Source: Alexandriicola marinus
Lineage (GTDB): Bacteria; Pseudomonadota; Alphaproteobacteria; Rhodobacterales; Rhodobacteraceae
Assembly: GCF_004000435.1 (NCBI RefSeq)
Contig: NZ_RBVZ01000001.1
Span: 62,001-126,000 of the forward strand
Length of the DNA stretch: 64,000 nucleotides
Direction of reading: 5' to 3'
A program made the translations under genes and the position numbers. Positions 8,834-17,407 of this stretch are shown piece after piece (within the stretch, counting starts at the first letter, position 1; every line of letters starts with the position of its first letter). The notes beneath the pieces were generated by a model. The model worked only from the letters and a program-made list of their open reading frames with translations, made no database searches and was not told the DNA's origin.

Positions 8834-9862
8834 TCAAGTCTTGCGGTTGAATTCGCGCCAGTTCTGGCGAAGGACGGGCAGCAACAGGATGATGACGCCG
8901 ATGATGGTCAGCATGGATGTGGCGGCCGCCGAACCGAACAGCGGGGATTCAGCTGCGCGCAGGTCGTTGTAGATCAGGTAGCTGAGCGATGTCGCGCTGG
9001 CCGCTGCCGAAAACCCGATGATGGGTTCGAAGACGCGGAAGTTGTCCATCAACTGCATCAGCGCGATGAAGGTCGCCAGCGGCATCAGGTAGGGGATCGT
9101 GACGAACCGAATGCGTTCCCAACGGTTTGCCCCGTCCACCATCGCGCTTTCCATCGTGTCGCGGGGAACGGTCTGAAGGCCCGCGTAGAAGACGACAAAG
9201 GCGAAGGGGGCGGAATGCCAGACGCCATAGACGAACAGCGTAATCCACGTGAGGGTCGGCGACGCCTTGAGAGACAGGGACGGATCGCCGAAGATCGACT
9301 GCAAGGCAGCCCCGATGATCCCACGACTGTCGATCATCCAGAATAGCACCAGCGAGCCGACAAGCGGGGTCACAAGCATCGGGATGAGCGAGAAGAAGAT
9401 CACCGGCCCCTTGAGCATCGCAGGGACCGCGTTCACGGCGACAGCGATGATGAAGCCGAGGATGATGACCAGCGGCGTCACGATGAAGGTATAGGACAGC
9501 GTGAAGATCAGGGCCTTGTAGAAGGGCAGGTTCATGATCCGGTTGCGGATCTCCGAAAAGTTCTCGGAGGTCGCAAAGATCTCGGCGATTTCGTCCGTCG
9601 CAAGGTGGCTTGCGTTGGTATAGGTGCCAAGGCCGTTGAACTGGCCTGCGGGTTGTTCGGCGCGCAAGGCGGCCATTGCCGCCGCATCGACGCTGACTTC
9701 CTCGGTGCAGCCGAAGGGTCCGCAAGTCTCGCCCACGACGAGGACTTGCTCATGTTCGACATAAAGCGACTGGAACCCGACCGACACGATTGGCAGGGCG
9801 ATGAACAGCAGCATCGCCACAAGCGACGGCCATATGAAGGACAGGAAGGTCTTGTGTGGCAT
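8834..9862 (-). CDS. MalF-type ABC transporter permease
   Basis: This 342-aa permease has the N-terminal anchor (IWPSLVAMLLFIALPIVSVGF), a periplasmic loop of about 90 residues between the first and second membrane segments, and the EAA loop ESAMVDGANRWERIRFVTIP. The loop is longer than in many CUT1 permeases and contains a Cys pair (ETCGPFGCTEE) that could form a disulfide. It pairs with the MalG-type protein. The gene starts three bases after the amidase stop, so the amidase is part of the transporter operon. Confidence 0.9.
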   Translation of the reverse strand: MPHKTFLSFIWPSLVAMLLFIALPIVSVGFQSLYVEHEQVLVVGETCGPFGCTEEVSVDAAAMAALRAEQPAGQFNGLGTYTNASHLATDEIAEIFATSENFSEIRNRIMNLPFYKALIFTLSYTFIVTPLVIILGFIIAVAVNAVPAMLKGPVIFFSLIPMLVTPLVGSLVLFWMIDSRGIIGAALQSIFGDPSLSLKASPTLTWITLFVYGVWHSAPFAFVVFYAGLQTVPRDTMESAMVDGANRWERIRFVTIPYLMPLATFIALMQLMDNFRVFEPIIGFSAAASATSLSYLIYNDLRAAESPLFGSAAATSMLTIIGVIILLLPVLRQNWREFNRKT

Positions 9863-9865
9863 GGC

Positions 9866-11269
9866 TCAGGTCATCTCCTCGGAGGTGGCGATCGGGCTGC
9901 CCTCTCTAGCAAAGGGGGCACGCAGGGTCATCGCAAATGCATCCGGCGCGCCGTGATTGGTCGACATTTCGAAAGCTTCGCCAATGCGCAGCAGCGTCGC
10001 CTCTTCATTCGGGCGGCCGACAATCTGCAGGCCAAGGGGCAAGCCGTCGGAAAATCCCATGGGCACTGACAGGGCGGGATGACCCGTCATGTTGAAGGGC
10101 AGGGTGCACATCGGCGTCCATTTCGCCGACCCGCCGGCGAAATCCGCAAATGCGGGGGCCGTCGTCAGGGTCGTCGGCATGACAATGGCATCGACGTCTT
10201 GCAGGGCCGCATCGACCTTTGTGCCGAGACGCGTTGCCGCGTGGCGCGCGTTGGCGACATCCTGTTCGGTGAGCACCGCGCCCGCGGCCATGGATTGATA
10301 GGGCATGCGCCCCATCCTGCCGCCATCGCCCGAAAGGTGTTCGCGATGCGTCTCGAGCCCTTCGGCGTGGATCAGCACGGCCGCAGCGGCAATCATCAGG
10401 TCAAGATCGGGCAAATCCAGCGGGGTCAGGGTCGCACCGCACAGGCTCAGGCTTGCGGCCGCATCATCCGTGTATCCCGTGATTGCCGGCAGGTCGTCGG
10501 AGAGGCACCAGTTGCGGGCGATGCCGATCCGCAGCCCTTGCAAGGACAAGGAGGGCTCTGGCATGGGCCGCTGGGCTATTTCGGCATGCAGCAGTCGCGC
10601 CTCATGCACCGTGCGGGCCATGGCCCCGGGCGTATCAAGGCTGGGTGCAAGCGGCAGCACGCCCTCCTTGGGCAGCGCGTCTTTGGTGGGCTTGAGGCCG
10701 ACGATCCCACAATAGGCGGACGGGCTGCGCACGGAGCCACCGGTATCCGAGCCCAGTGCGATACGCACCATGCCCGCGGCAATCGCGGCCGCGCATCCGG
10801 ACGACGACCCGCCGGTGATGTGATCAAGGTTCCACGGATTGCGTGGCTGGGGATAAAGGCCGTCTTCGCCGGGGCCCACAATGGCAAGCTCGTAGGTGGC
10901 AACCAGCCCCAGCAGAACGGCACCTGCCTCGCGCAGACGGCCGACTGTCGTCGCGTCGCCGGGCGCGAGCCTGTCCGCGTAGAGCCGCGATCCATAGCGC
11001 ACGGGCCAACCTGCAACGTCGAAGATGTCCTTGATCGCGACGGGAATCCCGTGAAGCGGGCCACGGTCGAGACCTGCGGAAAGTTCCTGATCGGCCCTGC
11101 GCGCCGCGGCGCGCGTTGCATCGGAATCCAGATGCACGAAGGCGCCGATTGCGTCGTTGCGTTCGTCGATCCGGGCCAGATGCGCGGCGGCAAGCTGTTC
11201 GGCGGTGAGCGATCCGTCGCGCAGCGCCTGACCCGCTTCGGTCACTGAAAGATCGGCCGGAGACGTCAT
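9866..11269 (-). CDS. Amidase-signature family hydrolase (AtzE/GatA-like)
   Basis: The 467-aa protein carries the amidase-signature triad: K80 (VAIKDIFD), cis-Ser S155 (GGSSSG) and nucleophile S179 (SDTGGSVRSP). These cytoplasmic enzymes hydrolyse amides, ureas or carbamates. Its ATG overlaps the stop of the 49-aa GatC-like ORF (ATGA), as in pairs such as AtzG-AtzE where a small GatC-like subunit stabilises the amidase. Encoded between the solute-binding protein and the permeases, it is a good candidate for the first intracellular step on an imported amide. It is distinct from the true gatA at 56049. Confidence 0.88.
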   Translation of the reverse strand: MTSPADLSVTEAGQALRDGSLTAEQLAAAHLARIDERNDAIGAFVHLDSDATRAAARRADQELSAGLDRGPLHGIPVAIKDIFDVAGWPVRYGSRLYADRLAPGDATTVGRLREAGAVLLGLVATYELAIVGPGEDGLYPQPRNPWNLDHITGGSSSGCAAAIAAGMVRIALGSDTGGSVRSPSAYCGIVGLKPTKDALPKEGVLPLAPSLDTPGAMARTVHEARLLHAEIAQRPMPEPSLSLQGLRIGIARNWCLSDDLPAITGYTDDAAASLSLCGATLTPLDLPDLDLMIAAAAVLIHAEGLETHREHLSGDGGRMGRMPYQSMAAGAVLTEQDVANARHAATRLGTKVDAALQDVDAIVMPTTLTTAPAFADFAGGSAKWTPMCTLPFNMTGHPALSVPMGFSDGLPLGLQIVGRPNEEATLLRIGEAFEMSTNHGAPDAFAMTLRAPFAREGSPIATSEEMT

Positions 11270-11415
11270 TCCTTGGTCTCTTCGAGCCAGGCCGACACGC
11301 GGTCCGCAGACTGAACCAGAAACGCCGCCGTCTGCTCGATGGCATCACGATCGGCGCGCTGGGTCGGGGTGATGCCCTTTGTGGCAAGGGCTACGACAAG
11401 CGGATTGCGGTTCAT
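11266..11415 (-). CDS. 49-aa GatC/AtzG-like small protein paired with the amidase
   Basis: A 50-codon frame starts with ATG at 11415 after a strong AAGGAG, and its TGA overlaps the amidase ATG. The product begins MNRNPLVVALATKGI and continues with helical, charged sequence (ADRDAIEQTAAFLVQSADRV) ending WLEETKE. Size, position and helical character fit GatC-like small subunits such as AtzG (DUF4089 type) that bind amidase-signature enzymes. The sequence is too short for a firm family call, and the C-terminal motif of AtzG is not evident. Confidence 0.6.
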   Translation of the reverse strand: MNRNPLVVALATKGITPTQRADRDAIEQTAAFLVQSADRVSAWLEETKE

Positions 11416-11522
11416 CGCCCTCTCCTTCGCTGTTCAGGTCCGGCCGATAGGTCAGAATGGTCCGCCAGACACATGCTGTTCGGAACAATCAAACCCCTCG
11501 GGAAGTCATGGATGGTGGTATC

Positions 11523-11546
11523 GGGGGGCCGTGGAACCGGCCCCCC
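11523..11546. other. 9-bp GC-rich hairpin after the solute-binding protein gene
   Basis: A perfect stem GGGGGGCCG/CGGCCCCCC with a 6-base loop lies 17 bases beyond the stop of the solute-binding protein gene. There is no T-run for leftward transcription, so it more likely stabilises the upstream mRNA segment or partly attenuates the operon, a common arrangement that raises binding-protein levels over permease levels. That role is inferred. Confidence 0.55.
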
Positions 11547-11563
11547 TTCTTTCGCACAAATGC

Positions 11564-12799
11564 TTAGCGAATGAAGCCGGCTTCCGTTGCCGCCGTCGTA
11601 TAGGCGGCCTCGATGTCGGCCATGGCCTGCTCGGCCGATTCACTGCCCTGAAGGTATTCGGACAGGTTGTCGCCCAGTGCGGTGTGCAGCAGACCCATGT
11701 AGGGCAGCATCGGATAGGGGCGCGCACCCTTGGTCAGGCCGTCGATGACGCCGGTGGCGGCGCGTGTCGGCTCGTAACCGTCGATCAGCCAGACAGCCAG
11801 GTCCTGGTTCTCGGCCATCATCTCGGGGGAAATGCCATTCATCATCGCGATGAAAGACGCCTCGGCGTCCTCGTCGGAAATGTTCTTGGCGATGGTGAAA
11901 CCATCCCACCACAGAGCGGCAGTCGGCGTCGTTCCGTCACCGATCGCGGGGGATGCCGCGAATGCGGTTGCTGCCGCGATCTCGGGGGCCGGGCTGTCGT
12001 CTGCGATATATGCGCTGGCCCGCGATCCCCAGTTGACGGCGAGGACGACTTCGTCCGCTTCCCAGATCGGCGTTTGGGCGTTGGCATCAAACGTCGTCCA
12101 GTCGTTGCTCATGTATTCGGTCATGCGCTTCATGGTTTCAAGAACCGCCATGCCGTCTTCGTTGTTGATCGCCAGCTCTGCGGTTCCGGGGACGAAGAAA
12201 TCGTTGCCTGTCCCGAGGTAGGTGTTCACGAATTCCGCGGCCAGGTTCCAGCCTGGCATGTAGCTGGAGGAAATCGGCGTCTCGTAGCCGGCTGCCCTCA
12301 GTTGCTCGGCAGCGGCAAACATTTCTTCATAGGTGGAGGGCACGTCGATGCCGTTTTCGGCAAGGACATCCTCGCGATAGAACAGGTGCTGCGAGTTCGC
12401 CATGAAGGCAATCGCCATGATCTTTCCGTCGACGCGGATCAGCTGGGAATCCTGAAGCTGCTGGCCGTGCTCGGCGACAAGCTCATCAAGCGGGCGGATC
12501 AGGTCGTCGTTCATCAGCGGCACGATCGAGTTCGTGGCGACGACGGCAACGGTGTAGGTCGCGGGATCAATCGAAAGCGCGGGTACCTGGATGTTCTTGT
12601 GCTCTTCGGTCTGGTTGCGCGTGACTTCCACCGTGTCGCTGGCGCATTTCGATGCCCAGTCGGCAACTGCATGCAGGGCCGCGAAATCGTTGGACAGGAT
12701 GCGGACGGACCCGGACTCGATTCCGCAGTCGGCATGGGCTGCGGTGCTCGCAAGCAGAAGCGCAGAGGCCGCACTCGCGAATTTCAGATTGGATGTCAT
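11564..12799 (-). CDS. CUT1-type extracellular solute-binding protein
   Basis: The 411-aa protein has a Sec signal peptide (MTSNLKFASAASALLLAS, cleavage after AHA) and the layout of family 1 solute-binding proteins: EEHKNIQ, the substrate-lobe hinge, IAFMANSQHLFYRED, YGTG-like and WDGFTIAKN segments. It captures the substrate in the periplasm for the MalFGK-type transporter encoded downstream. It is the first gene of the leftward operon, with a LacI-type operator about 110 bases upstream. The first mature residues contain two Cys (DCGIESG, SKCASD) that may form a disulfide. The ligand is unknown. Confidence 0.88.
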   Translation of the reverse strand: MTSNLKFASAASALLLASTAAHADCGIESGSVRILSNDFAALHAVADWASKCASDTVEVTRNQTEEHKNIQVPALSIDPATYTVAVVATNSIVPLMNDDLIRPLDELVAEHGQQLQDSQLIRVDGKIMAIAFMANSQHLFYREDVLAENGIDVPSTYEEMFAAAEQLRAAGYETPISSSYMPGWNLAAEFVNTYLGTGNDFFVPGTAELAINNEDGMAVLETMKRMTEYMSNDWTTFDANAQTPIWEADEVVLAVNWGSRASAYIADDSPAPEIAAATAFAASPAIGDGTTPTAALWWDGFTIAKNISDEDAEASFIAMMNGISPEMMAENQDLAVWLIDGYEPTRAATGVIDGLTKGARPYPMLPYMGLLHTALGDNLSEYLQGSESAEQAMADIEAAYTTAATEAGFIR

Positions 12800-12907
12800 G
12801 TGATGAAGCTCTCCTTGGGCTTTTCGATGCGCCGGTCACGCGGCCACCTGCTTTTGTCTGACGTGCGACAGATCGATGCCAGCGCACGAGATCGAGCGTA
12901 GTAACTG

Positions 12908-12923
12908 TTGCATGCGTTTGCAA
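12908..12923. promoter_or_regulatory. Putative LacI-family operator, solute-binding protein side
   Basis: TTGCATGCGTTTGCAA is a 16-bp dyad with perfect TTGCA/TGCAA arms around a central CG, the classical LacI-family operator shape. It lies 109 bases upstream of the solute-binding protein start codon. Confidence 0.7.
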
Positions 12924-13211
12924 TAAATTTCTAGGTGTGCGGCTGTGGCCCGCCGCGAAGCTTATCATGCGCCTAACGATTCATGATGCAATACAGAGAG
13001 TTGGTCGCGATCGCTGCATCCAATGAGGCCATGGAACGCTTTGGTTGTGGATTGCATACCCTTCTGAACCGGTCCCAAGGTTCAGTGGGGTAGGCGTCGG
13101 GCAGGATTGACGCTCGAATCGCATGTATATCGCCGTGAAAGCCCTGAACTGAAGGCTTTGTCTGTACACCGCCAATCGGTGGTATCGGCTTCAGTCACGT
13201 CTCGGAGGCTC

Positions 13212-13245
13212 CCTGTCGGAGTCAATCTACACAGGCTCCGACAGG
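13212..13245. repeat. Perfect 10-bp inverted repeat in the divergent control region
   Basis: CCTGTCGGAG at 13212-13221 is the exact reverse complement of 13236-13245, with 14 bases between. It lies about 50 bases upstream of the second LacI-type operator. It has no T-tract. It may bind another regulator or form a hairpin in the rightward transcript leader. Confidence 0.5.
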
Positions 13246-13293
13246 TTGCGCGATGCCATGGCTGCGCCCGAAATGGCGCCCTCAAGATCTCTA

Positions 13294-13309
13294 TTGCATT
13301 CGCATGCAA
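13294..13309. promoter_or_regulatory. Putative LacI-family operator, rightward operon side
   Basis: TTGCATTCGCATGCAA has perfect 6-base arms TTGCAT/ATGCAA around a CG-containing centre and matches the site at 12908 in 13 of 16 positions. It lies 48 bases upstream of the ATG at 13358, where a bound repressor would block transcription. Confidence 0.72.
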
Positions 13310-13357
13310 ATTCTGCGCTGTTGATGTGAAGCTTGAAACAACCACGCGGAGATCACC

Positions 13358-14515
13358 ATGGCGACCAACGGCAAACAGGGCCAGGCAGAGGGCGAAAAAA
13401 CCCATGCGCCCGTGCTCCAATCAGAGCGCCGGGACTTCGTCGATATGGTGCCCACCGACAGAGAGCGCGTTCAGCCGATGCGAGGGTTCGATCCGATCTA
13501 TACGGATATCGTTGATTACATCGTGCGCTGCACGCACCGCATCTGGGATGAACGCGATGTCGGGTTGATCTACACCCATTACACCCACAATTGCGTGGTC
13601 TACGGGGCGACAGGCACAGTCTACAGTCGTGAAGACGTGGTGCATGACACGATCGGCCGGATGTTCATGTTGCCTGAGCGACGTGGCATGGCCACCCATG
13701 TCATCTGGAACGGGAACGAGGATGACGGGTTCTACACCTCGCATCTGGTGACCGGGGCAGGGCGACACACCCAGAAGGGAATCTACGGCAAACCCACGGG
13801 CCGCAGCTTCGTTGCCCGGACCATCGCCGACTGCATGATCTACGAGAACATGATCTACCGCGAATGGCTGGTCGTCGACTCGATGGCGCAGGTGAAGCAG
13901 ATCGGGCTTGACCCGCAGGCCTATGCCGAAAACCTTGCGCGCCCCTATTTCGAGAAAGGCTTGCTGGCGGTTGATATGGGTGAGAACCGGCGCATGATCG
14001 GGCAATACCCGCCGGAAAGCGAGTGCGACACGTCCATTGCCAATACACCTTTGGAAGAAGAGGTGCTGCGCTGGCTGCATGAAATGCACAATCGGCGCAT
14101 GTTCGGCAAAGTCCGCGACGTCTATGCGCCAACGGTCCAGTATCATGGCCCCTTGATGAAGGAACTCTACGGACACGGGGCCGTGACGCATCAGATCGTG
14201 GGTCTCTATGCGACCGTGCCAGACGGCTTCTACATGCCGCAGCACATCTGTTCGACGCCCTGCGAAGAGGGCGGAACCAAAGTCGCGGTGCGCTGGATCA
14301 TCGAGGGGCATCATCTTGGGTGGGGCATCTTCGAGGAACTGGGCGCGCCCACCGGAAAACGGCTGCAAATCATGGGGATGAGCCATTTCCACATCAAGGA
14401 CGGCAAGGTCGTCGATGAGTGGACGAACATCGACGAGATGTCACTGCTGATGCAGATCAAGCTGGCGCAGATGGCCGACAAGGGCAGCGCGGTTCTCGGG
14501 GACGAGGCGGACTAG
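13358..14515 (+). CDS. SnoaL/NTF2-like protein, tandem two-domain (copy 2)
   Basis: The 385-aa protein begins with a polar 35-residue extension followed by two NTF2-like domains (about 50-190 and 215-360). The shared motifs with copy 1 are IWNGNEDDGF, KPTGR, IADC and REWLVVD in the first domain, and IIEGHHLGWG with GAPTGK in the second. The SnoaL fold supports cofactor-free cyclisation, isomerisation or hydration. GGAGATCACC precedes the ATG. It opens the rightward operon with the HisD-family dehydrogenase and copy 3 behind it, all under the operator at 13294. Confidence 0.8.
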   Translation: MATNGKQGQAEGEKTHAPVLQSERRDFVDMVPTDRERVQPMRGFDPIYTDIVDYIVRCTHRIWDERDVGLIYTHYTHNCVVYGATGTVYSREDVVHDTIGRMFMLPERRGMATHVIWNGNEDDGFYTSHLVTGAGRHTQKGIYGKPTGRSFVARTIADCMIYENMIYREWLVVDSMAQVKQIGLDPQAYAENLARPYFEKGLLAVDMGENRRMIGQYPPESECDTSIANTPLEEEVLRWLHEMHNRRMFGKVRDVYAPTVQYHGPLMKELYGHGAVTHQIVGLYATVPDGFYMPQHICSTPCEEGGTKVAVRWIIEGHHLGWGIFEELGAPTGKRLQIMGMSHFHIKDGKVVDEWTNIDEMSLLMQIKLAQMADKGSAVLGDEAD

Positions 14516-14562
14516 ACGCCCTTGGCGCGTCACCTGATATCTACAAAGAAGGACCCTTCCCT

Positions 14563-15852
14563 GTGACCAACCCTGCCCAACCATTCCCCGGCATCACTCA
14601 CCGTCGCGCCCCCAAGAGGGATGCACTGAGCGACGCGAATGACGTCTCCGAAACCGTAGCCGGCGTCCTGAAGGCCGTGCAGACCCGGGGGGATGCCGCT
14701 GTGCGCGAATTCGCCGCCAGGTTCGACAAGTCCGAACTCGACGTCTTCGAGGTGTCGATGGCCGACCGCGAGGCAGCTGTCGCCAACCTTGACCCGCAGA
14801 CACGCGCGGACACCGAGTTCGCAATCGGCAACGTGCGCGCCTTTGCCGAGGCCCAGCGGGCCACGATGCTGCCGCTCGACGTCGAAATCATACCGGGTGT
14901 GCATCTGGGGCATCGGATCATCCCGCTGGAGCGGGTCGGATGTTATGTTCCCGGCGGGCGTTATCCGTTGCTTTCCGCACCGATCATGACGATCGTTCCG
15001 GCCAAGGTCGCGGGCGTGCAAGAGGTCGTTGCCTGCCTGCCGCCCAATGCCCACGAGGCCATGGTTGCAGGCTGTCACCTGTCCGGCGCCGACCGGATTT
15101 TCCGCATTGGCGGGGCGCAGGCGATTGCCGCCATGGCCTTTGGCACAGAAACCGTCCCGAAGGTCGACAAGATCGTCGGTCCGGGAAATGCTTTTGTAAA
15201 CGAGGCAAAGCGACAGGTATTCGGCCCGATCGGGATCGACCAACTCGCCGGACCGTCCGAGATCTATACGGTGGCCGACAGCAGCGGCGACGCCGAAATG
15301 CTCGCCACCGATCTGCTGGCGCAGGCCGAACATGACGTGCGCACCCGCGTCGGGCTGATCACCACCGACCCCGCGCTCGCCGACGCGGTGATCGCCGAGG
15401 TCGAGCGCCAGTTGCAGGAGATCGAGACGGCCGAGACGGCCGGCATCGCCTGGGAAGACTATGGCGAGGTCGCCGTGGCGGAGGATGAGGCCGCGATGCT
15501 GGCCTATTCCGACTTCATCGCGCCGGAGCATCTGCAGGTGCATACGGTCGATCCGCAGGCCACGGCAAAAAAGCTGCGCCACTACGGGTCGCTGTTCATC
15601 GGTGAACTGGCCAGCGTCGTCTATTCCGACAAATGCTGCGGGACCAACCACACCCTGCCGACCATGGCTGCGGGTCGCTATACCGGTGGGCTGTGGGTCG
15701 GGGCCTATGTTAAGGTTGCGACGCATCAATGGATGGAGCCCCACGGTGTGCAGGCCGTTGCCCCGCCCGCCGTACGCCAGAGCCGCAGCGAAGGGCTCGA
15801 TGGTCATCGCCGGGCGGCCCAATTGCGCCTCGACCGGCTGCAGGCCTCATAG
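14563..15852 (+). CDS. HisD-family zinc- and NAD-dependent dehydrogenase (catabolic paralogue)
   Basis: The 429-aa protein has all hallmark residues of the histidinol dehydrogenase fold: zinc ligands Q254 and H257 (AQAEHD), D356 (SDKCCG) and H415 (EGLDGH), and the catalytic E322-H323 pair (APEHLQVHT), plus [10 protein letters not shown] for NAD binding. I chose the GTG at 14563, with AGAAGGA nine bases upstream. The location between two SnoaL-like genes in an inducible operon, far from other his genes, argues for a catabolic relative such as HpsN, which oxidises primary alcohols to carboxylates in two steps. The actual alcohol substrate is unknown. Confidence 0.85.
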   Translation: MTNPAQPFPGITHRRAPKRDALSDANDVSETVAGVLKAVQTRGDAAVREFAARFDKSELDVFEVSMADREAAVANLDPQTRADTEFAIGNVRAFAEAQRATMLPLDVEIIPGVHLGHRIIPLERVGCYVPGGRYPLLSAPIMTIVPAKVAGVQEVVACLPPNAHEAMVAGCHLSGADRIFRIGGAQAIAAMAFGTETVPKVDKIVGPGNAFVNEAKRQVFGPIGIDQLAGPSEIYTVADSSGDAEMLATDLLAQAEHDVRTRVGLITTDPALADAVIAEVERQLQEIETAETAGIAWEDYGEVAVAEDEAAMLAYSDFIAPEHLQVHTVDPQATAKKLRHYGSLFIGELASVVYSDKCCGTNHTLPTMAAGRYTGGLWVGAYVKVATHQWMEPHGVQAVAPPAVRQSRSEGLDGHRRAAQLRLDRLQAS

Positions 15853-15926
15853 TCAGGTCTGCGTGCGCTGACCGGTGCGAATGCGCTCTGGTTGGCAGGG
15901 ATGAAACTGAACCGGAAGACGAGTCC

Positions 15927-16940
15927 ATGTTCCAGAAAGAAAAGGCCGTCGTGCGCGGGCTTTACGCCGCCATGAAGGGGGCGGGGCCCGACACCATAGC
16001 AGAGAGCCTGGCGGCCCACACGTCACCCGATTGGCACTGGCGCGGGGTGCATCCCTTCTATGAGCGCCGTGGCCCCGCAGATGTGGCGCGCGCGTTCTGG
16101 ACACCCTTGTTGACGGCGCTGACTTCGGCACAAAGGCGTGAAGACGTCTTCTTTGCGGGCCGGAATACCGTCGGTGACGGTGTCTGGGTTGTGTCGATGG
16201 GGCACCTGATGGGCCTCTTTGACGCGCCGTGGCTGGGGATACGGCCAACCCGCAAGATTGCGATGCTGCGCTATTGCGAGTTCAACCGCGTCGCGGACGG
16301 AAAGATCATCGAGACCATGCTCCATGTCGATATTCCGCACCTGATGGCGCAAGCGGGTCAGAACCCTTTTCCGCCCCAGACCGCAGCGCAACTGGTCCAC
16401 GCGGGGCCGATGACGCATGACGGGCTCTTGCTTGACGAACAGCCGGCAGAGCAGGGTGCCGCGACCCTTGCCTTGATAAATGCGATGATTGGCGATCTGG
16501 GCACCTGGCAGAGCAAGCTGCCACTAGAAGAGGAGCTGGCGCGCACGTGGCATGATGACATGCTCTGGTGGGGACCGACTGGGATCGGGGCCACCTATAC
16601 GATCGAACGCTATGCGAAACAGCATTCCGGCCCGTTCCGCGCGGCCTTCTATGACCGCTCCGGGACGGGTCATGTCGCTCGTCTGGCCGAGGGGCATTAC
16701 GGCGGCTTTTTCGGATGGCCGAACTTCCGCGCGAAACAGCGCGGCGGGTTCATGGGCATGCCCGGCAACGACAAGGACTGCGCATTCCATGTGATCGACA
16801 TCTACCGCCGTGACGGCGACAAGCTGGCCGAGAATTGGGTGTTCATCGATCTGTTGTTCTGGTTCATGCAGCAGGGCGACGACGTCCTGTCGAGGATGGC
16901 CGGGATCGCAGGCACGGATTACACGTCGCCCGACGCTTAG
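15927..16940 (+). CDS. SnoaL/NTF2-like protein, tandem two-domain (copy 3)
   Basis: The 337-aa protein has two SnoaL-like halves: an N-terminal one (KGAGPDTIAESLAAH, DWHWRGVHPF, RYCEFNRVADGKIIET) and a C-terminal one (WHDDMLWWGPTGIG, HYGGFFGWPNF, DIYRRDGDKLAENWVFID). It is more distant from copies 1 and 2, which share motifs with each other, and looks like the ester-cyclase branch of the family. The ATG at 15927 follows GGAAGACGAG. It ends the rightward operon, before a strong hairpin at 17015. Three such proteins in one island suggest successive or branch-specific isomerase, hydratase or cyclase steps. Confidence 0.78.
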   Translation: MFQKEKAVVRGLYAAMKGAGPDTIAESLAAHTSPDWHWRGVHPFYERRGPADVARAFWTPLLTALTSAQRREDVFFAGRNTVGDGVWVVSMGHLMGLFDAPWLGIRPTRKIAMLRYCEFNRVADGKIIETMLHVDIPHLMAQAGQNPFPPQTAAQLVHAGPMTHDGLLLDEQPAEQGAATLALINAMIGDLGTWQSKLPLEEELARTWHDDMLWWGPTGIGATYTIERYAKQHSGPFRAAFYDRSGTGHVARLAEGHYGGFFGWPNFRAKQRGGFMGMPGNDKDCAFHVIDIYRRDGDKLAENWVFIDLLFWFMQQGDDVLSRMAGIAGTDYTSPDA

Positions 16941-17407
16941 GCATCAGCGCTCAACGTGCAGAACAGGGTCCGAGGGTGTCCGTCCCATCATGACGCCCTA
17001 GTGGTTCGTATGCGCGTGACACGCACCCTTGTGCTGTCACGCCCCCCTCTCCGACGGATGATGATCCCGGACATCACGCAAGAGTATCTCGGCCGTGGTT
17101 GTCGGTGGGGCCTGCGGATGCTGAACAACCCGCGTCATTGTGATGAAGACCGATCCGCAAGCCGATCAAGGGTCAGGTGATCAGAACGCCGGTTCCGAGC
17201 GGTTCGAAACCCGGGCCGCTCTGCTGTCTTCACGAACGCTTCAATGCGGACTTTTCGTCATCTGCATCAAACGACAGCATTGACGGCCAAACCTGGCACT
17301 GCAGCCGGCGTCGGAACTACATTTTGGCGCGTTGGGCAAGTGCTCTGGCACAGAGTGCATTTGGTTTGACGAATTCGGTGCCCTACCTTCGAGGAGCGGA
17401 GGGAATT
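16941..17407. other. Intergenic region between the catabolic operon and an AraC gene
   Basis: Apart from the hairpin at 17015-17041, I see no gene. Open frames continue from about 17177 into the regulator gene but have no ribosome binding site and no family-like sequence before 17408. The promoter of the AraC-type gene should lie here. Confidence 0.5.
17015..17041 (+). terminator. Hairpin, probable terminator of the rightward catabolic operon
   Basis: CGTGACA-C-GCAC, loop CCTT, then GTGC-TGTCACG forms an 11-bp stem with one bulged C, 75 bases after the last stop codon. It is followed by a C-run rather than a T-run, so termination would be weak or Rho-assisted. Confidence 0.5.

Larger units (their letters stand above)
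12800..13357. promoter_or_regulatory. Divergent control region of the catabolic island
   Basis: This 558-bp gene-free interval separates the leftward transporter/enzyme operon from the rightward SnoaL-HisD-SnoaL operon. It contains two LacI-type palindromes (12908-12923 and 13294-13309) and a 10-bp inverted repeat between them. Promoters for both operons must lie here, but I do not see consensus -35/-10 pairs clear enough to place. Confidence 0.75.

Noticed and set aside
14563-15852. Biosynthetic hisD
   Set aside because: No other histidine gene is near and the operon is catabolic and LacI-controlled; a HisD paralogue is more likely.
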